Assembly: GCA_002389705.1 (NCBI GenBank)
Contig: DGQJ01000213.1
Span: 1 to 6,856 of the forward strand
DNA length: 6,856 nt
Direction of reading: 5' to 3'
From: Bacteroidales bacterium UBA4417
GTDB taxonomy: Bacteria > Bacteroidota > Bacteroidia > Bacteroidales > UBA4417
In this document: positions 1-6,856 of the stretch, piece after piece
Numbering within the stretch: the first letter of the stretch is position 1
Layout: every line of letters begins with the position of its first letter
The notes under the pieces: generated by a model
What the model saw: the letters and a program-made list of their open reading frames with translations, nothing else
Databases searched by the model: none
What the model was told of the DNA's origin: nothing
Program-made: the position numbers and the translations under genes

Positions 1-1849
1 CATCATCAGTCATGGTACCAATATTCATATCCCCATGATGCCTGATAATTTCAACGAGAAAGACCAGGGCCGGTTTTCATTCCTGGCTTTTATAGGCGGC
101 GATATTGCAGGTTACGAAACCGACCTGGATCGCTTTTTAGGCAGTTATCGCACCTATGCCAATCCTGAAACTGTTGAAAGAGGAATCTGCTCAAACTTTA
201 AAGCCGCCGGTGATAATATGTGCGGTGTATTGCAAATTGACACCCTACTTCAGCCGGGCGAAAGCAAAGATTTTTTTATCCTGATGGGTGTTGGAAAAGC
301 TGAAGTTGAAGGTAAAGCTGTAGTAGCTCAATATGGGAACATTTCGGCTATCGACGCTGAATTTGACAAATTAGTAAATCACTGGCACGATCGTATTGAT
401 GGATTGACCGTAAAAACACCGGATCCGGAATTCGACAGTATGCTAAATATGTGGAGTCCATACAACTGCCTGATAACTTTTGCCTGGAGCAGGGCAGCCA
501 GTTTGGTTTATACTGCCAACGATCGCGATGGATTAGGCTATCGCGACAGCGTTCAGGATTTATTGGGTGTAATGCACTCTATCCCTGATGAAGCTGGGAA
601 ACGCCTGGAACTCATGATCACAGGTCAGGCCTCGACAGGTGGCGCCATGCCGGTTGTAAACAAAATAACACATACACCCGGAAAGGAAACTGCACCAAAC
701 GAATCGCAATACCGCTCGGACGATTGCCTGTGGTTATTCAACGCCATACCTGCCTTTGTAAATGAAACTGGCAATGTTGGCTTTTATCACAAAATATTAC
801 CCTATGCCGATCAGGGCGAAGATACAGTTTTGGGTCACATGCGCCATGCCATACAGTTCAATCTCGATCGTTCAGGTAAACATGGTCTGCCTTGCGGTTT
901 GCTTGCCGATTGGAACGACTGCCTGCGATTTGGCCACGATGGCGAGACAACTTTTGTTGCCATGCAACTTCGATTCGCGCTTAAAACCTACATAGAGGTT
1001 TGCCAGTTGCTGGGCAATAAAACTGAAGAAGCCTGGGCGCAACCGCTTTTGATAAAACTGGATGACAATATTCAGAAATATGCCTGGGATGGCGAATGGT
1101 TTTTACGTGGTTATCGTTCCGATGGGTTCAAATTTGGATCGAAAGAAAGTCAGGAAGGTCAGATTTTTATGAATCCACAGGTATGGGCAATAATCAGCGG
1201 GGCTGCCAATGATACACAAAAACATGCTGCACTGCATAAAATGGGTGAACACCTGGCTACTGATTACGGAATTATGCTTTGCGATCCGCCTTACACCGAT
1301 ACGGATTACAATATCGTTCGTGCAGCCTTGTTCAATACCGGAATGAAAGAAAATGGCGGCATATTCATGCATACCCAGGGCTGGGCTGTAATAGCCGAAG
1401 CCATGTGTGGAAATGGTAATAGGGCATACGATTATTTCAGGCGATATATGTCATCAGCATACAATACCAAAGCTGAGATAAGGCAGATAGAACCTTATGT
1501 ATATTGCCAGTCGACCCACAGTAAATCGAGTCCGCATTACGGTAATTCAAGGGTTCCATGGTTAAGCGGTTCGGCTACCTGGTCGTTTGTTGCAGCAGCA
1601 CAGTACATTTTAGGAATTCAGCCCGTAGTTGACGGTTTACGGATTGATCCGTGCATTCCCTCATCCTGGAAAGGATTTGATGCTACCCGCCGCTTCCGGA
1701 ATAAGGAATTAAATATCACGGTTCTAAATCCGGATGGGGTTCAGAAAGGAGTGAAAAGTATTCGGCTGAACAAGAATATTCTGGATGGAAATATCTTGAC
1801 TTTCGGTCTGTTGCAGGAGAATAATGAGGTGGAAGTGATAATGGGATAA
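1..1849 (+). CDS. GH94 glycoside phosphorylase, N,N'-diacetylchitobiose phosphorylase-like (5' partial)
   Basis: This is an inverting glycoside phosphorylase that splits a beta-linked disaccharide with phosphate, giving an alpha-sugar 1-phosphate and a free sugar, normally in the cytoplasm. The frame is open from nt 2 with no stop, so the Met at nt 35 is internal. About 615 codons are present; family members have roughly 800, so some 190 N-terminal residues lie upstream. Counting from the Met at nt 35: residues 1-120 are the end of the N-terminal beta-sandwich; 150-520 are the (alpha/alpha)6 barrel, with DRDGLGYRDS (162-171), RSDDCLWLF (227-235), the general-acid motif ADWND (291-295), HTQGW (446-450), QIEPYVYCQS (484-493) and PWLSG (508-512); the rest is the C-terminal beta domain. 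The segment STHSKSSPHYG followed by SRVPWLSG resembles, from memory, the diacetylchitobiose phosphorylase branch rather than cellobiose phosphorylase, which usually has AKNSWLTG there. Laminaribiose or another disaccharide remains possible. Family is sure; substrate is not. Confidence 0.9.
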   Translation, partial: IISHGTNIHIPMMPDNFNEKDQGRFSFLAFIGGDIAGYETDLDRFLGSYRTYANPETVERGICSNFKAAGDNMCGVLQIDTLLQPGESKDFFILMGVGKAEVEGKAVVAQYGNISAIDAEFDKLVNHWHDRIDGLTVKTPDPEFDSMLNMWSPYNCLITFAWSRAASLVYTANDRDGLGYRDSVQDLLGVMHSIPDEAGKRLELMITGQASTGGAMPVVNKITHTPGKETAPNESQYRSDDCLWLFNAIPAFVNETGNVGFYHKILPYADQGEDTVLGHMRHAIQFNLDRSGKHGLPCGLLADWNDCLRFGHDGETTFVAMQLRFALKTYIEVCQLLGNKTEEAWAQPLLIKLDDNIQKYAWDGEWFLRGYRSDGFKFGSKESQEGQIFMNPQVWAIISGAANDTQKHAALHKMGEHLATDYGIMLCDPPYTDTDYNIVRAALFNTGMKENGGIFMHTQGWAVIAEAMCGNGNRAYDYFRRYMSSAYNTKAEIRQIEPYVYCQSTHSKSSPHYGNSRVPWLSGSATWSFVAAAQYILGIQPVVDGLRIDPCIPSSWKGFDATRRFRNKELNITVLNPDGVQKGVKSIRLNKNILDGNILTFGLLQENNEVEVIMG

Positions 1850-1857
1850 TGGTATAA

Positions 1858-1889
1858 GTTGATCAGGAAACATTGCATGGTTAATTTTT
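1858..1889 (+). promoter_or_regulatory. Weak candidate Bacteroidota-type promoter upstream of the GH37-like gene
   Basis: GTTG at 1858-1861 and TAATTTTT at 1882-1889 are 20 bp apart. The known Bacteroides consensus is TTTG at -33 and TAnnTTTG at -7 with about 19-21 bp between them, so each box has one mismatch. It lies just after the stop of the GH94 gene, in the only gap long enough for a separate promoter, and would give a leader of about 200 nt before the ATG at 2096. A match this loose in A/T-rich DNA can arise by chance. Confidence 0.2.
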
Positions 1890-2020
1890 AAGAGTGTGGC
1901 TGTATCCGGCCATTATCTCTAAAATCCTGAATGAGATCAATCTATCAAAAAAAACATAATATGAAATAGCCATGAGTAAATTTTCTCACCAACCGAGAAT
2001 GATATTATGACGAACCTTTA

Positions 2021-2030
2021 GCTCATGAGC
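2021..2030. repeat. 10-bp perfect palindrome GCTCATGAGC
   Basis: The ten bases are identical to their reverse complement. They sit 65 bp before the start codon of the GH37-like gene, in the 246-bp gap at 1850-2095. That gap otherwise shows an eight-base A run at 1947-1954, a short TTCTC/GAGAA inverted pair at 1983-1999, and no convincing gene. The palindrome could be an operator half or chance; only one copy was seen. Confidence 0.3.
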
Positions 2031-2095
2031 ACCTTTGGAATTAAGCAAGATGCGAATAATTCCTTCTGACCTCTAGAAAAACAAATTAATAGCAG

Positions 2096-3535
2096 ATGAA
2101 ATTTAAACTTGAAAGCTGGTTGAGGAATTCTAAGTTAACATGGATTTTGACAATTTTTATTTTACTGGCCTTAGGAGCTTGTAAAAGTCAAAGGGAGTAT
2201 ATGCCTGAATATAGAGACAAATGGAATGATGTAGAGTCCTTTATTCATAAAAACTGGCATACTTCCAGGGTCGACAGTTCGGGAGCCTTATGGTTAAAAA
2301 AGATCGGCATTGTTCCCCCGAAACCTTTTATGTCGATCGCAAAAGGCAATCCGTTATTATTCTATTGGGATAACTATTTTACCAACAAGGGATTATTGTT
2401 GATTGATTCTTTAAGCATATATGCCCGTAATGTGGCAGATGACCTTTTATGGGAAGTGGATACACTTGGTTTTGTTCCCAATGCTAATATGAACTGGGGG
2501 ATGAACCGCTCCCAAACCCCTTTCTTAGCCCAGATTGTATATGATGTATATGCTAAAAACCACGATAAACAATGGTTGACAAATGCATATTATATATTGA
2601 AGAAGGAATATCATTTCTGGACCGATACCAGCCGCAATGCCATTGAAAACCATAATACAGCGATTCCAGGCTTGCAACGCTTTTATCATCATGCTTCTGA
2701 AAAGGCGTTATCGGAATTGTATGCTTCGTGCTTTGAAAGAGGTCTTTTACAAAAACATCCTGATTCAATATCACAAAACGAAAAGCTAAGAATTGCAGGT
2801 CATTATGCTGCTGAAGCTGAAAGCGGGATGGATTTCAATCCCCGCTTCGAAAACCGGTGTGCCGATTTTATTCCGGTTGAACTCAACTCGAACCTTTATA
2901 AATACGAAATGCTTTTCGACTGGATGGTTTCGGAATTGTCGTTGAGCAGTGAACCGGATTGGAAGTCATTGGCCGAAAAACGGAAGATGCTGATCAACAA
3001 ATACTGCTGGAATGAAGAAAGAGGCTTGTTCATGGATTATGATTTTGTAAATAAGAAGTTCTCGCCCGTAGCAAGTGTGGCCTGTATGTATCCAATGGTA
3101 ACAGGCATTGCAACCAAAGATCAGGCTGAGAAAACGGTGAAGAACCTCCATCTATTTGAGCATAAATATGGCATTACCGTTTGCGAAAAAACACAACAGC
3201 CGGTTCTTTACCAATGGGATTATCCGGCAGGATGGCCACCTATGTATCAGCTTACAGCGCAGGCATTGCATAACTATGGATTTATAGAAGAAGCCTTGAG
3301 AGTTTGCGGCAAATACCTTGATGTTGTTACTAAAAATTACATCGAACCAAATCCCGGAACATACAAAGTAAACGATACACTTACCAAAAAACGGTCGCCT
3401 GGTTTTGTTTACGAAAAATACGATGTGGTAACCGGCGGAATAAATGACCTGGAATACAATGCCAATGAGTTTTTAGGATGGAGTGCCGGTGTTTACATCT
3501 GGTGCCTGGACTATTACAATAAGAATAGCAAATAA
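2096..3535 (+). CDS. GH37 (trehalase)-like lipoprotein glycosidase, divergent
   Basis: This is a predicted inverting glycosidase with an (alpha/alpha)6 barrel, anchored by lipid. Residues 13-28 are hydrophobic and end in the lipobox LGAC with Cys29. The residues after it (KSQRE) lack the acidic cluster of Bacteroidota surface-export signals, so a periplasm-facing anchor is inferred. Trehalase-family landmarks appear in order: FYWDNYF (89-95), NRSQTPF (137-143), ESGMDFNPR (242-250, catalytic-acid Asp246 by analogy), PVELNSNLYKYE (260-271), QWDYPAGW (373-380, close to trehalase signature 2) and YEKYDV (439-444, catalytic-base Glu440 by analogy). Signature 1, normally PGGRF with Glu two residues on and then WDxY, is not kept: residues 81-92 read IAKGNPLLFYWD, so its arginine is gone. 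The RPESYRED-type segment was not found either. At 479 residues it is somewhat shorter than E. coli TreA/TreF. Fold and catalysis are well supported; trehalose as substrate is doubtful. The gene is followed after 50 bp by the GH2 gene and is likely co-transcribed with it. Confidence 0.85.
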   Translation: MKFKLESWLRNSKLTWILTIFILLALGACKSQREYMPEYRDKWNDVESFIHKNWHTSRVDSSGALWLKKIGIVPPKPFMSIAKGNPLLFYWDNYFTNKGLLLIDSLSIYARNVADDLLWEVDTLGFVPNANMNWGMNRSQTPFLAQIVYDVYAKNHDKQWLTNAYYILKKEYHFWTDTSRNAIENHNTAIPGLQRFYHHASEKALSELYASCFERGLLQKHPDSISQNEKLRIAGHYAAEAESGMDFNPRFENRCADFIPVELNSNLYKYEMLFDWMVSELSLSSEPDWKSLAEKRKMLINKYCWNEERGLFMDYDFVNKKFSPVASVACMYPMVTGIATKDQAEKTVKNLHLFEHKYGITVCEKTQQPVLYQWDYPAGWPPMYQLTAQALHNYGFIEEALRVCGKYLDVVTKNYIEPNPGTYKVNDTLTKKRSPGFVYEKYDVVTGGINDLEYNANEFLGWSAGVYIWCLDYYNKNSK

Positions 3536-3585
3536 AGATTCATAGCAACTTTTGTCCATCGGTTTTTGCTCTTAAATCCGTAGCC

Positions 3586-5889
3586 ATGAAAAAACAATAT
3601 AAGTACAGCCTTCTCATACTAATTCTAATGAACAGCATAGTTGCCATGGCTCAGAAATCAGGTATTCCGGAAATCAGCCCGTTAAACTGGGAAATCGGTT
3701 TCGCTTCAAAACCCACTGATGCGCCCGCCATATGGTATCCGGCTACTGTACCTGGAGCCGTTCAGCTCGATGTTGCTAAAGCCTTGAAATACGGAACCTG
3801 GTACTATGCCGAAAACTGGAAGGATTACCTTTGGATGGAAGACCAGTTTTTCACCTACCGTACTTCTTTTGCAAAACCAAAAGTGGGTGAGAATCAAAAT
3901 TGCTTCTTTTTTTCGAAAGGGATTGATTATGAATTTGAAATCTGGCTCAATGGCGAAAAGTTGTTTTACCAGGAAGGTATGTTTTCCGCAGTTAAACTTG
4001 ATCTTACTGCAAAGCTGAAAGACAACAACGAATTACTTGTTAAAATATACCCGATCCCGAAACTGTACAAAGAACCAGCTGACCGTTCGCAGGCAGCTCA
4101 AAGCGTGAAACCGGCGGTTAGTTATGGCTGGGATTGGCATCCGCGCCTTGTGCCTGTTGGCATTTGGGACGAAACCGGCCTGGCAATACTGAATAAGTCA
4201 GAAATTACTGATCTGAACCTGAATTATTCACTGGATAAGGAGTTGAAAAGTGCTGGTCTCTCTTGCACCATTAAAGGTGCAAATCTCCAGAATTGTCTAT
4301 ACGAATGGGAAATAATTGATGCAAAAGGGAAATCGGTTTTGCATAAAGAAGGCAGTTTTATGTCAAATGACATTGAACTGCAGGGTGAAATGAATCAGGT
4401 TATGCTTTGGTGGCCGCATGATCAGGGAATACCTTATTTATACAGCATGGATTTTAAATTAAAGGATGCCACCGGTAAGCTTATCGATCAGAAAAATTCA
4501 AATATTGGTTTTCGGAAAGTTGAGTTGGTTACGAACGAGGGTGGATGGGACTATCCTAAAGTTTTTCCCAAAACAAGGAGCATTCCACCCATACAGATAG
4601 AAATAAACGGACGTAAAATATTTGCCAAAGGAACCAACTGGGTAAATCCCGAAATTTTTCCCGGAATTATAACCGATGCTCGATATAACGAATTAATTGA
4701 CAAGGCCATAGATGCAAACTTTAATATTTTGCGTGTCTGGGGTGGCGGTATCATAAACAAAGATGCCTTTTATAATCTTTGCGATGAAAAAGGAATCCTG
4801 GTATGGCAGGAATTCCCGCTGGCATGCAACAATTACGAAGGCACACCCCATTACCTGAAAATTCTTGAACAGGAGTCGGAGTCGATAATAAAACGGCTGA
4901 AAGTGCATCCGTCGCTTGCTTTGTGGTGCGGAGGCAACGAATTGTTTAATGCGTGGAGCAAGATGACAGATCAATCGCTGGCGTTGCGATTACTCAATAG
5001 CCAATGCTATCGCCTCGATCCGAATACTCCATTTCTACCCACCTCACCGCTTATGGGAATGGGGCATGGAAATTATGTTTTCCGTTTCTGGGAAACCAAT
5101 GAGGAGGTTTTTCAATGGATGCCCAAATCTCACAATTCAGCTTATACAGAGTTTGGAGTTCCTTCACTTTCATCAGTTGAAGTGTTGAAAAATATTATCC
5201 CTGAATCTGAATTATGGCCGCCAAAGCCCGGAACATCGTGGGAAAGCCACCATGCCTTTAACGCCTGGGTAGGTGACACCTGGCTGATGCCCGATGTACT
5301 GAAATTTTATTTTGGTGAAGCAAAAAATATTGAAGAACTGGTAGCAAACAGCCAGCTATTGCAGAGCGAAGGTTATAAATGTATCTTCGAGGAAGCCCGC
5401 CGGCAGAAACCATATTGTTCCATGGCCCTGAACTGGTGCTTTAACGAACCCTGGCCAACAGCCGCTAATAACAGCCTGGTTAATTGGCCAAGTATTCCCA
5501 AACCAGGTTTTTATGCGGTTAAAAATGCATGTCGTCCCTTCCTGGCATCGGCATGTATTAAAAAAATCAAATATACCGAAGGCGAAGAATTCTCAGCTGA
5601 CTTATGGATACTGAACGATTTACCTGTTCAGGCTGGTAGTGGTAAAATTACAGTAAAACTGGTTGCCGGTACAACTCAATTTAAGCTCCTCGTGTGGGAA
5701 TATGGGACTTCAGCCGCAAATACCAACATCCCGGGACCGACTTTACGATATAAGTTGCCGGCCTGGGATGCCGATCGATTTAAACTGGTTTTGGAGGTTG
5801 AAGGGCATCCGGAATATAACTCGGACTATACGTTGCTTTATTCGCCAAAAGTTGTAAATGAGAAAAAAGCAAATGTCCTGAATCAATAA
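3586..5889 (+). CDS. Secreted GH2 beta-mannosidase-type glycosidase
   Basis: This is a predicted retaining exo-glycosidase acting on non-reducing beta-linked sugars, most likely beta-mannosides, in the periplasm. Residues 1-22 form a signal peptide (KKQYK, a hydrophobic stretch, then a likely cut after AMA at 20-22). The jelly-roll sugar-binding domain covers about 30-205 and includes VPGAVQLD (55-62) and YGWDWHPRL (180-188), a hallmark of the beta-mannosidase branch. An immunoglobulin-like domain covers about 206-312, ending at GFRKVE. The TIM barrel covers about 335-640: FAKGTNW (346-352), ILRVWGGG (381-388), LVWQEF (405-410), WCGGNE with acid/base Glu452, and YTEFG with nucleophile Glu522. 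A C-terminal beta domain follows NWCFNEPWP (616-624). The protein has 767 residues, shorter than the roughly 820-860 typical of beta-mannosidases, and the two glutamates are only 70 apart. The Asn-Glu pair argues against exo-glucosaminidase, which has an Asp there. Family is secure; substrate is inferred. The gene sits 50 bp after the GH37-like gene. Confidence 0.88.
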   Translation: MKKQYKYSLLILILMNSIVAMAQKSGIPEISPLNWEIGFASKPTDAPAIWYPATVPGAVQLDVAKALKYGTWYYAENWKDYLWMEDQFFTYRTSFAKPKVGENQNCFFFSKGIDYEFEIWLNGEKLFYQEGMFSAVKLDLTAKLKDNNELLVKIYPIPKLYKEPADRSQAAQSVKPAVSYGWDWHPRLVPVGIWDETGLAILNKSEITDLNLNYSLDKELKSAGLSCTIKGANLQNCLYEWEIIDAKGKSVLHKEGSFMSNDIELQGEMNQVMLWWPHDQGIPYLYSMDFKLKDATGKLIDQKNSNIGFRKVELVTNEGGWDYPKVFPKTRSIPPIQIEINGRKIFAKGTNWVNPEIFPGIITDARYNELIDKAIDANFNILRVWGGGIINKDAFYNLCDEKGILVWQEFPLACNNYEGTPHYLKILEQESESIIKRLKVHPSLALWCGGNELFNAWSKMTDQSLALRLLNSQCYRLDPNTPFLPTSPLMGMGHGNYVFRFWETNEEVFQWMPKSHNSAYTEFGVPSLSSVEVLKNIIPESELWPPKPGTSWESHHAFNAWVGDTWLMPDVLKFYFGEAKNIEELVANSQLLQSEGYKCIFEEARRQKPYCSMALNWCFNEPWPTAANNSLVNWPSIPKPGFYAVKNACRPFLASACIKKIKYTEGEEFSADLWILNDLPVQAGSGKITVKLVAGTTQFKLLVWEYGTSAANTNIPGPTLRYKLPAWDADRFKLVLEVEGHPEYNSDYTLLYSPKVVNEKKANVLNQ

Positions 5890-5910
5890 GTAAATAGTAC
5901 TAAATATCAA

Positions 5911-5926
5911 AAAGATAAAAATCTTT
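5911..5926 (+). repeat. Small A/T hairpin directly before the esterase start codon
   Basis: AAAGAT at 5911-5916 and ATCTTT at 5921-5926 form a perfect 6-bp inverted repeat around an AAAA loop. It lies in the 41-bp gap between the GH2 stop and the esterase ATG and ends 4 bp before that ATG. The stem is weak (one G-C pair) and lacks a following U run of note, so it is not a convincing terminator. It might influence ribosome access, or it may be chance in A/T-rich DNA. Confidence 0.3.
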
Positions 5927-5930
5927 AATC

Positions 5931-6856
5931 ATGAAGAATTCACGAAGATTTCTGCTGGCATTTTTGTTGGCTCAATTTATAACTTCTTACGGGCAGGATT
6001 ACAGATTGCCACTTTATTCGCATGAAATTCCAAACTCAAAATACACCGGAGCCCAGGAAAAGCTTGAGAAAAAAGATATCATTCTCATCAGTAATGTACA
6101 AACTCCTGATATTGCAGTATACCTGCCAAGCAAACGCTTTGCAACAGGGCAGGCTGTGATAGTATGTCCGGGTGGCGGATATTGGGTACTAGCCTACGAC
6201 CTTGAAGGAACAGATATAGCCAAATACCTGAATTCGATTGGTGTAGCTGCCATTGTTCTGAAATACCGGCTACCTGTTTATGGCAACTGCATTGAACCTC
6301 ACAAAGCTCCCCTTATGGATGCCCAACGGGCGATGCGCCTGGTTCGTTACAATGCCAAAGCGTGGAACATTGATCCGGATAAAATCGGAATCATGGGATT
6401 TTCAGCAGGAGGTCACCTGGCCTCAACCCTCGGAACTCATTTCGATTACGGGAATAAAACTTCTGCCGATTCTATCGAAAGACTAAGCTGCCGACCGGAT
6501 TTTATGATTCTGATGTATCCTGTAATTTCGTTTGTTGATTCAAGTTCACATAAAGGTTCTCACGAAGCTTTACTTGGCAAAAACCCGGGTAAAGCGATGT
6601 TGAACTATTATTCAAATGAGATGCAGGTAACGGATGATACCCCTCCGGCTTTTTTTGTGCATGCTGACAATGATGACGGAGTTCCGGTTGAAAATACACT
6701 GCTCATGTATAAAGCCATGCGAAAGAAAAACATACCCGCTGAATTGCATATTTTATCCGAAGGCGGGCATGGTTTCGGGCTGGGAATCAACAATGATCAT
6801 ATTGGCTCATGGACCAACAATTTAAAGCTTTGGCTCGGATGGCTAAATACAAAGAA
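5931..6856 (+). CDS. Secreted alpha/beta-hydrolase, acetylxylan-esterase-like (3' end cut by the window)
   Basis: This is a predicted carbohydrate esterase that removes acetyl (or similar acyl) groups from glycans in the periplasm. The frame runs 308 codons from the ATG at 5931 and is still open at the window end. Residues 1-21 are a signal peptide (KNSRR, a hydrophobic stretch to about 19, then SYG and Gln22). The mature part is an alpha/beta-hydrolase: oxyanion-hole segment CPGGGY (79-84), LKYRLP (110-115), conserved DAQRAMRLVR (130-139), nucleophile elbow GFSAGG with Ser158, acid loop HADNDDGVPVEN (244-255, Asp248 or a neighbour as the acid) and EGGHGFG with His280. These match the group often annotated as acetylxylan esterase or the BD-FAE-like family in Bacteroidota. 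Relatives are about 300 residues long, so only a few C-terminal residues should be missing. Ser, Asp and His are all present, so the enzyme should be active. The acyl group and sugar cannot be told from sequence; feruloyl ester or pectin acetyl ester are alternatives. It follows the GH2 gene by 41 bp, probably in the same operon. Confidence 0.87.
   Translation, partial: MKNSRRFLLAFLLAQFITSYGQDYRLPLYSHEIPNSKYTGAQEKLEKKDIILISNVQTPDIAVYLPSKRFATGQAVIVCPGGGYWVLAYDLEGTDIAKYLNSIGVAAIVLKYRLPVYGNCIEPHKAPLMDAQRAMRLVRYNAKAWNIDPDKIGIMGFSAGGHLASTLGTHFDYGNKTSADSIERLSCRPDFMILMYPVISFVDSSSHKGSHEALLGKNPGKAMLNYYSNEMQVTDDTPPAFFVHADNDDGVPVENTLLMYKAMRKKNIPAELHILSEGGHGFGLGINNDHIGSWTNNLKLWLGWLNTK

Noticed and set aside
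35..37. ATG at nt 35 as the true start of the GH94 gene
   Set aside because: The frame stays open to the window edge, and about 190 residues of the family's N-terminal domain are missing, so this Met is internal to a gene that begins upstream.
1972..2010. 12-codon open frame in the gap, starting ATGAGTAAA
   Set aside because: It is too short, with no recognisable leader-peptide feature such as repeated rare codons or a following attenuator hairpin.
3551..3580. Promoter-like TTTG with a partial TAnnTTTG box before the GH2 gene
   Set aside because: The spacing is 18 bp, the second box has two mismatches, and the predicted transcript start would fall at the ATG itself, so co-transcription from upstream is simpler.
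3536..3585. Terminator between the GH37-like and GH2 genes
   Set aside because: No stable inverted repeat followed by a T run was found in these 50 bp. The T-rich stretch near 3562-3567 has no stem before it.
4693..4974. Reverse-strand open frame of 93 codons
   Set aside because: It lies inside the GH2 catalytic domain opposite strongly conserved motifs (ILRVWGGG, LVWQEF, WCGGNE). Its translation resembles no known protein, so it is a shadow of the real gene; the same holds for the other short overlapping frames on both strands.
6280..6486. Forward open frame of 68 codons and neighbouring short frames at 6502-6825
   Set aside because: They overlap the esterase, whose frame carries the catalytic Ser, Asp and His motifs and a signal peptide. 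These short frames are out-of-frame readings of it.

Overview
The window looks like part of a carbohydrate-catabolism locus from a member of the Bacteroidota, probably a Bacteroidales/Marinilabiliales-type environmental or gut organism. Three things suggest this: moderate-to-low GC, start codons preceded by A/T-rich sequence with no Shine-Dalgarno motif, and a run of exported glycan-active enzymes, one of them a lipoprotein. The assignment is an inference; no rRNA or other taxonomic marker is present.

All four genes lie on the + strand. (1) Positions 1-1849 hold the 3' three-quarters of a glycoside phosphorylase of family GH94. The gene enters from outside the window, and its motifs most resemble the N,N'-diacetylchitobiose phosphorylase branch. 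(2) A 246-bp gap follows, with a weak promoter-like match and a 10-bp palindrome. (3) Positions 2096-3535 encode a lipoprotein related to GH37 (trehalase). It keeps the two catalytic acids but has lost the usual first trehalase signature. (4) Positions 3586-5889 encode a secreted GH2 enzyme of the beta-mannosidase type, with both catalytic glutamates but unusually close spacing between them. (5) Positions 5931-6856 encode a secreted alpha/beta-hydrolase of the acetylxylan-esterase type. It is cut by the window end only a few residues before its expected C-terminus.

Genes 2-4 are separated by 50 and 41 bp and probably form one transcription unit. Gene 1 may belong to it or end a preceding unit. 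A plausible division of labour has the esterase removing acetyl groups, the GH2 enzyme and the GH37-like lipoprotein trimming non-reducing ends of oligosaccharides in the periplasm, and the GH94 enzyme phosphorolysing an imported disaccharide in the cytoplasm to give a sugar 1-phosphate. The target glycan cannot be read from the window: there is no SusC/SusD pair, transporter or regulator here. Acetylated glucomannan and the Man-GlcNAc2 core of N-glycans are two candidates. No RNA gene, insertion sequence, CRISPR array or phage element was seen. The least ordinary items are the divergent GH37-like lipoprotein and the compact GH2 active-site segment.
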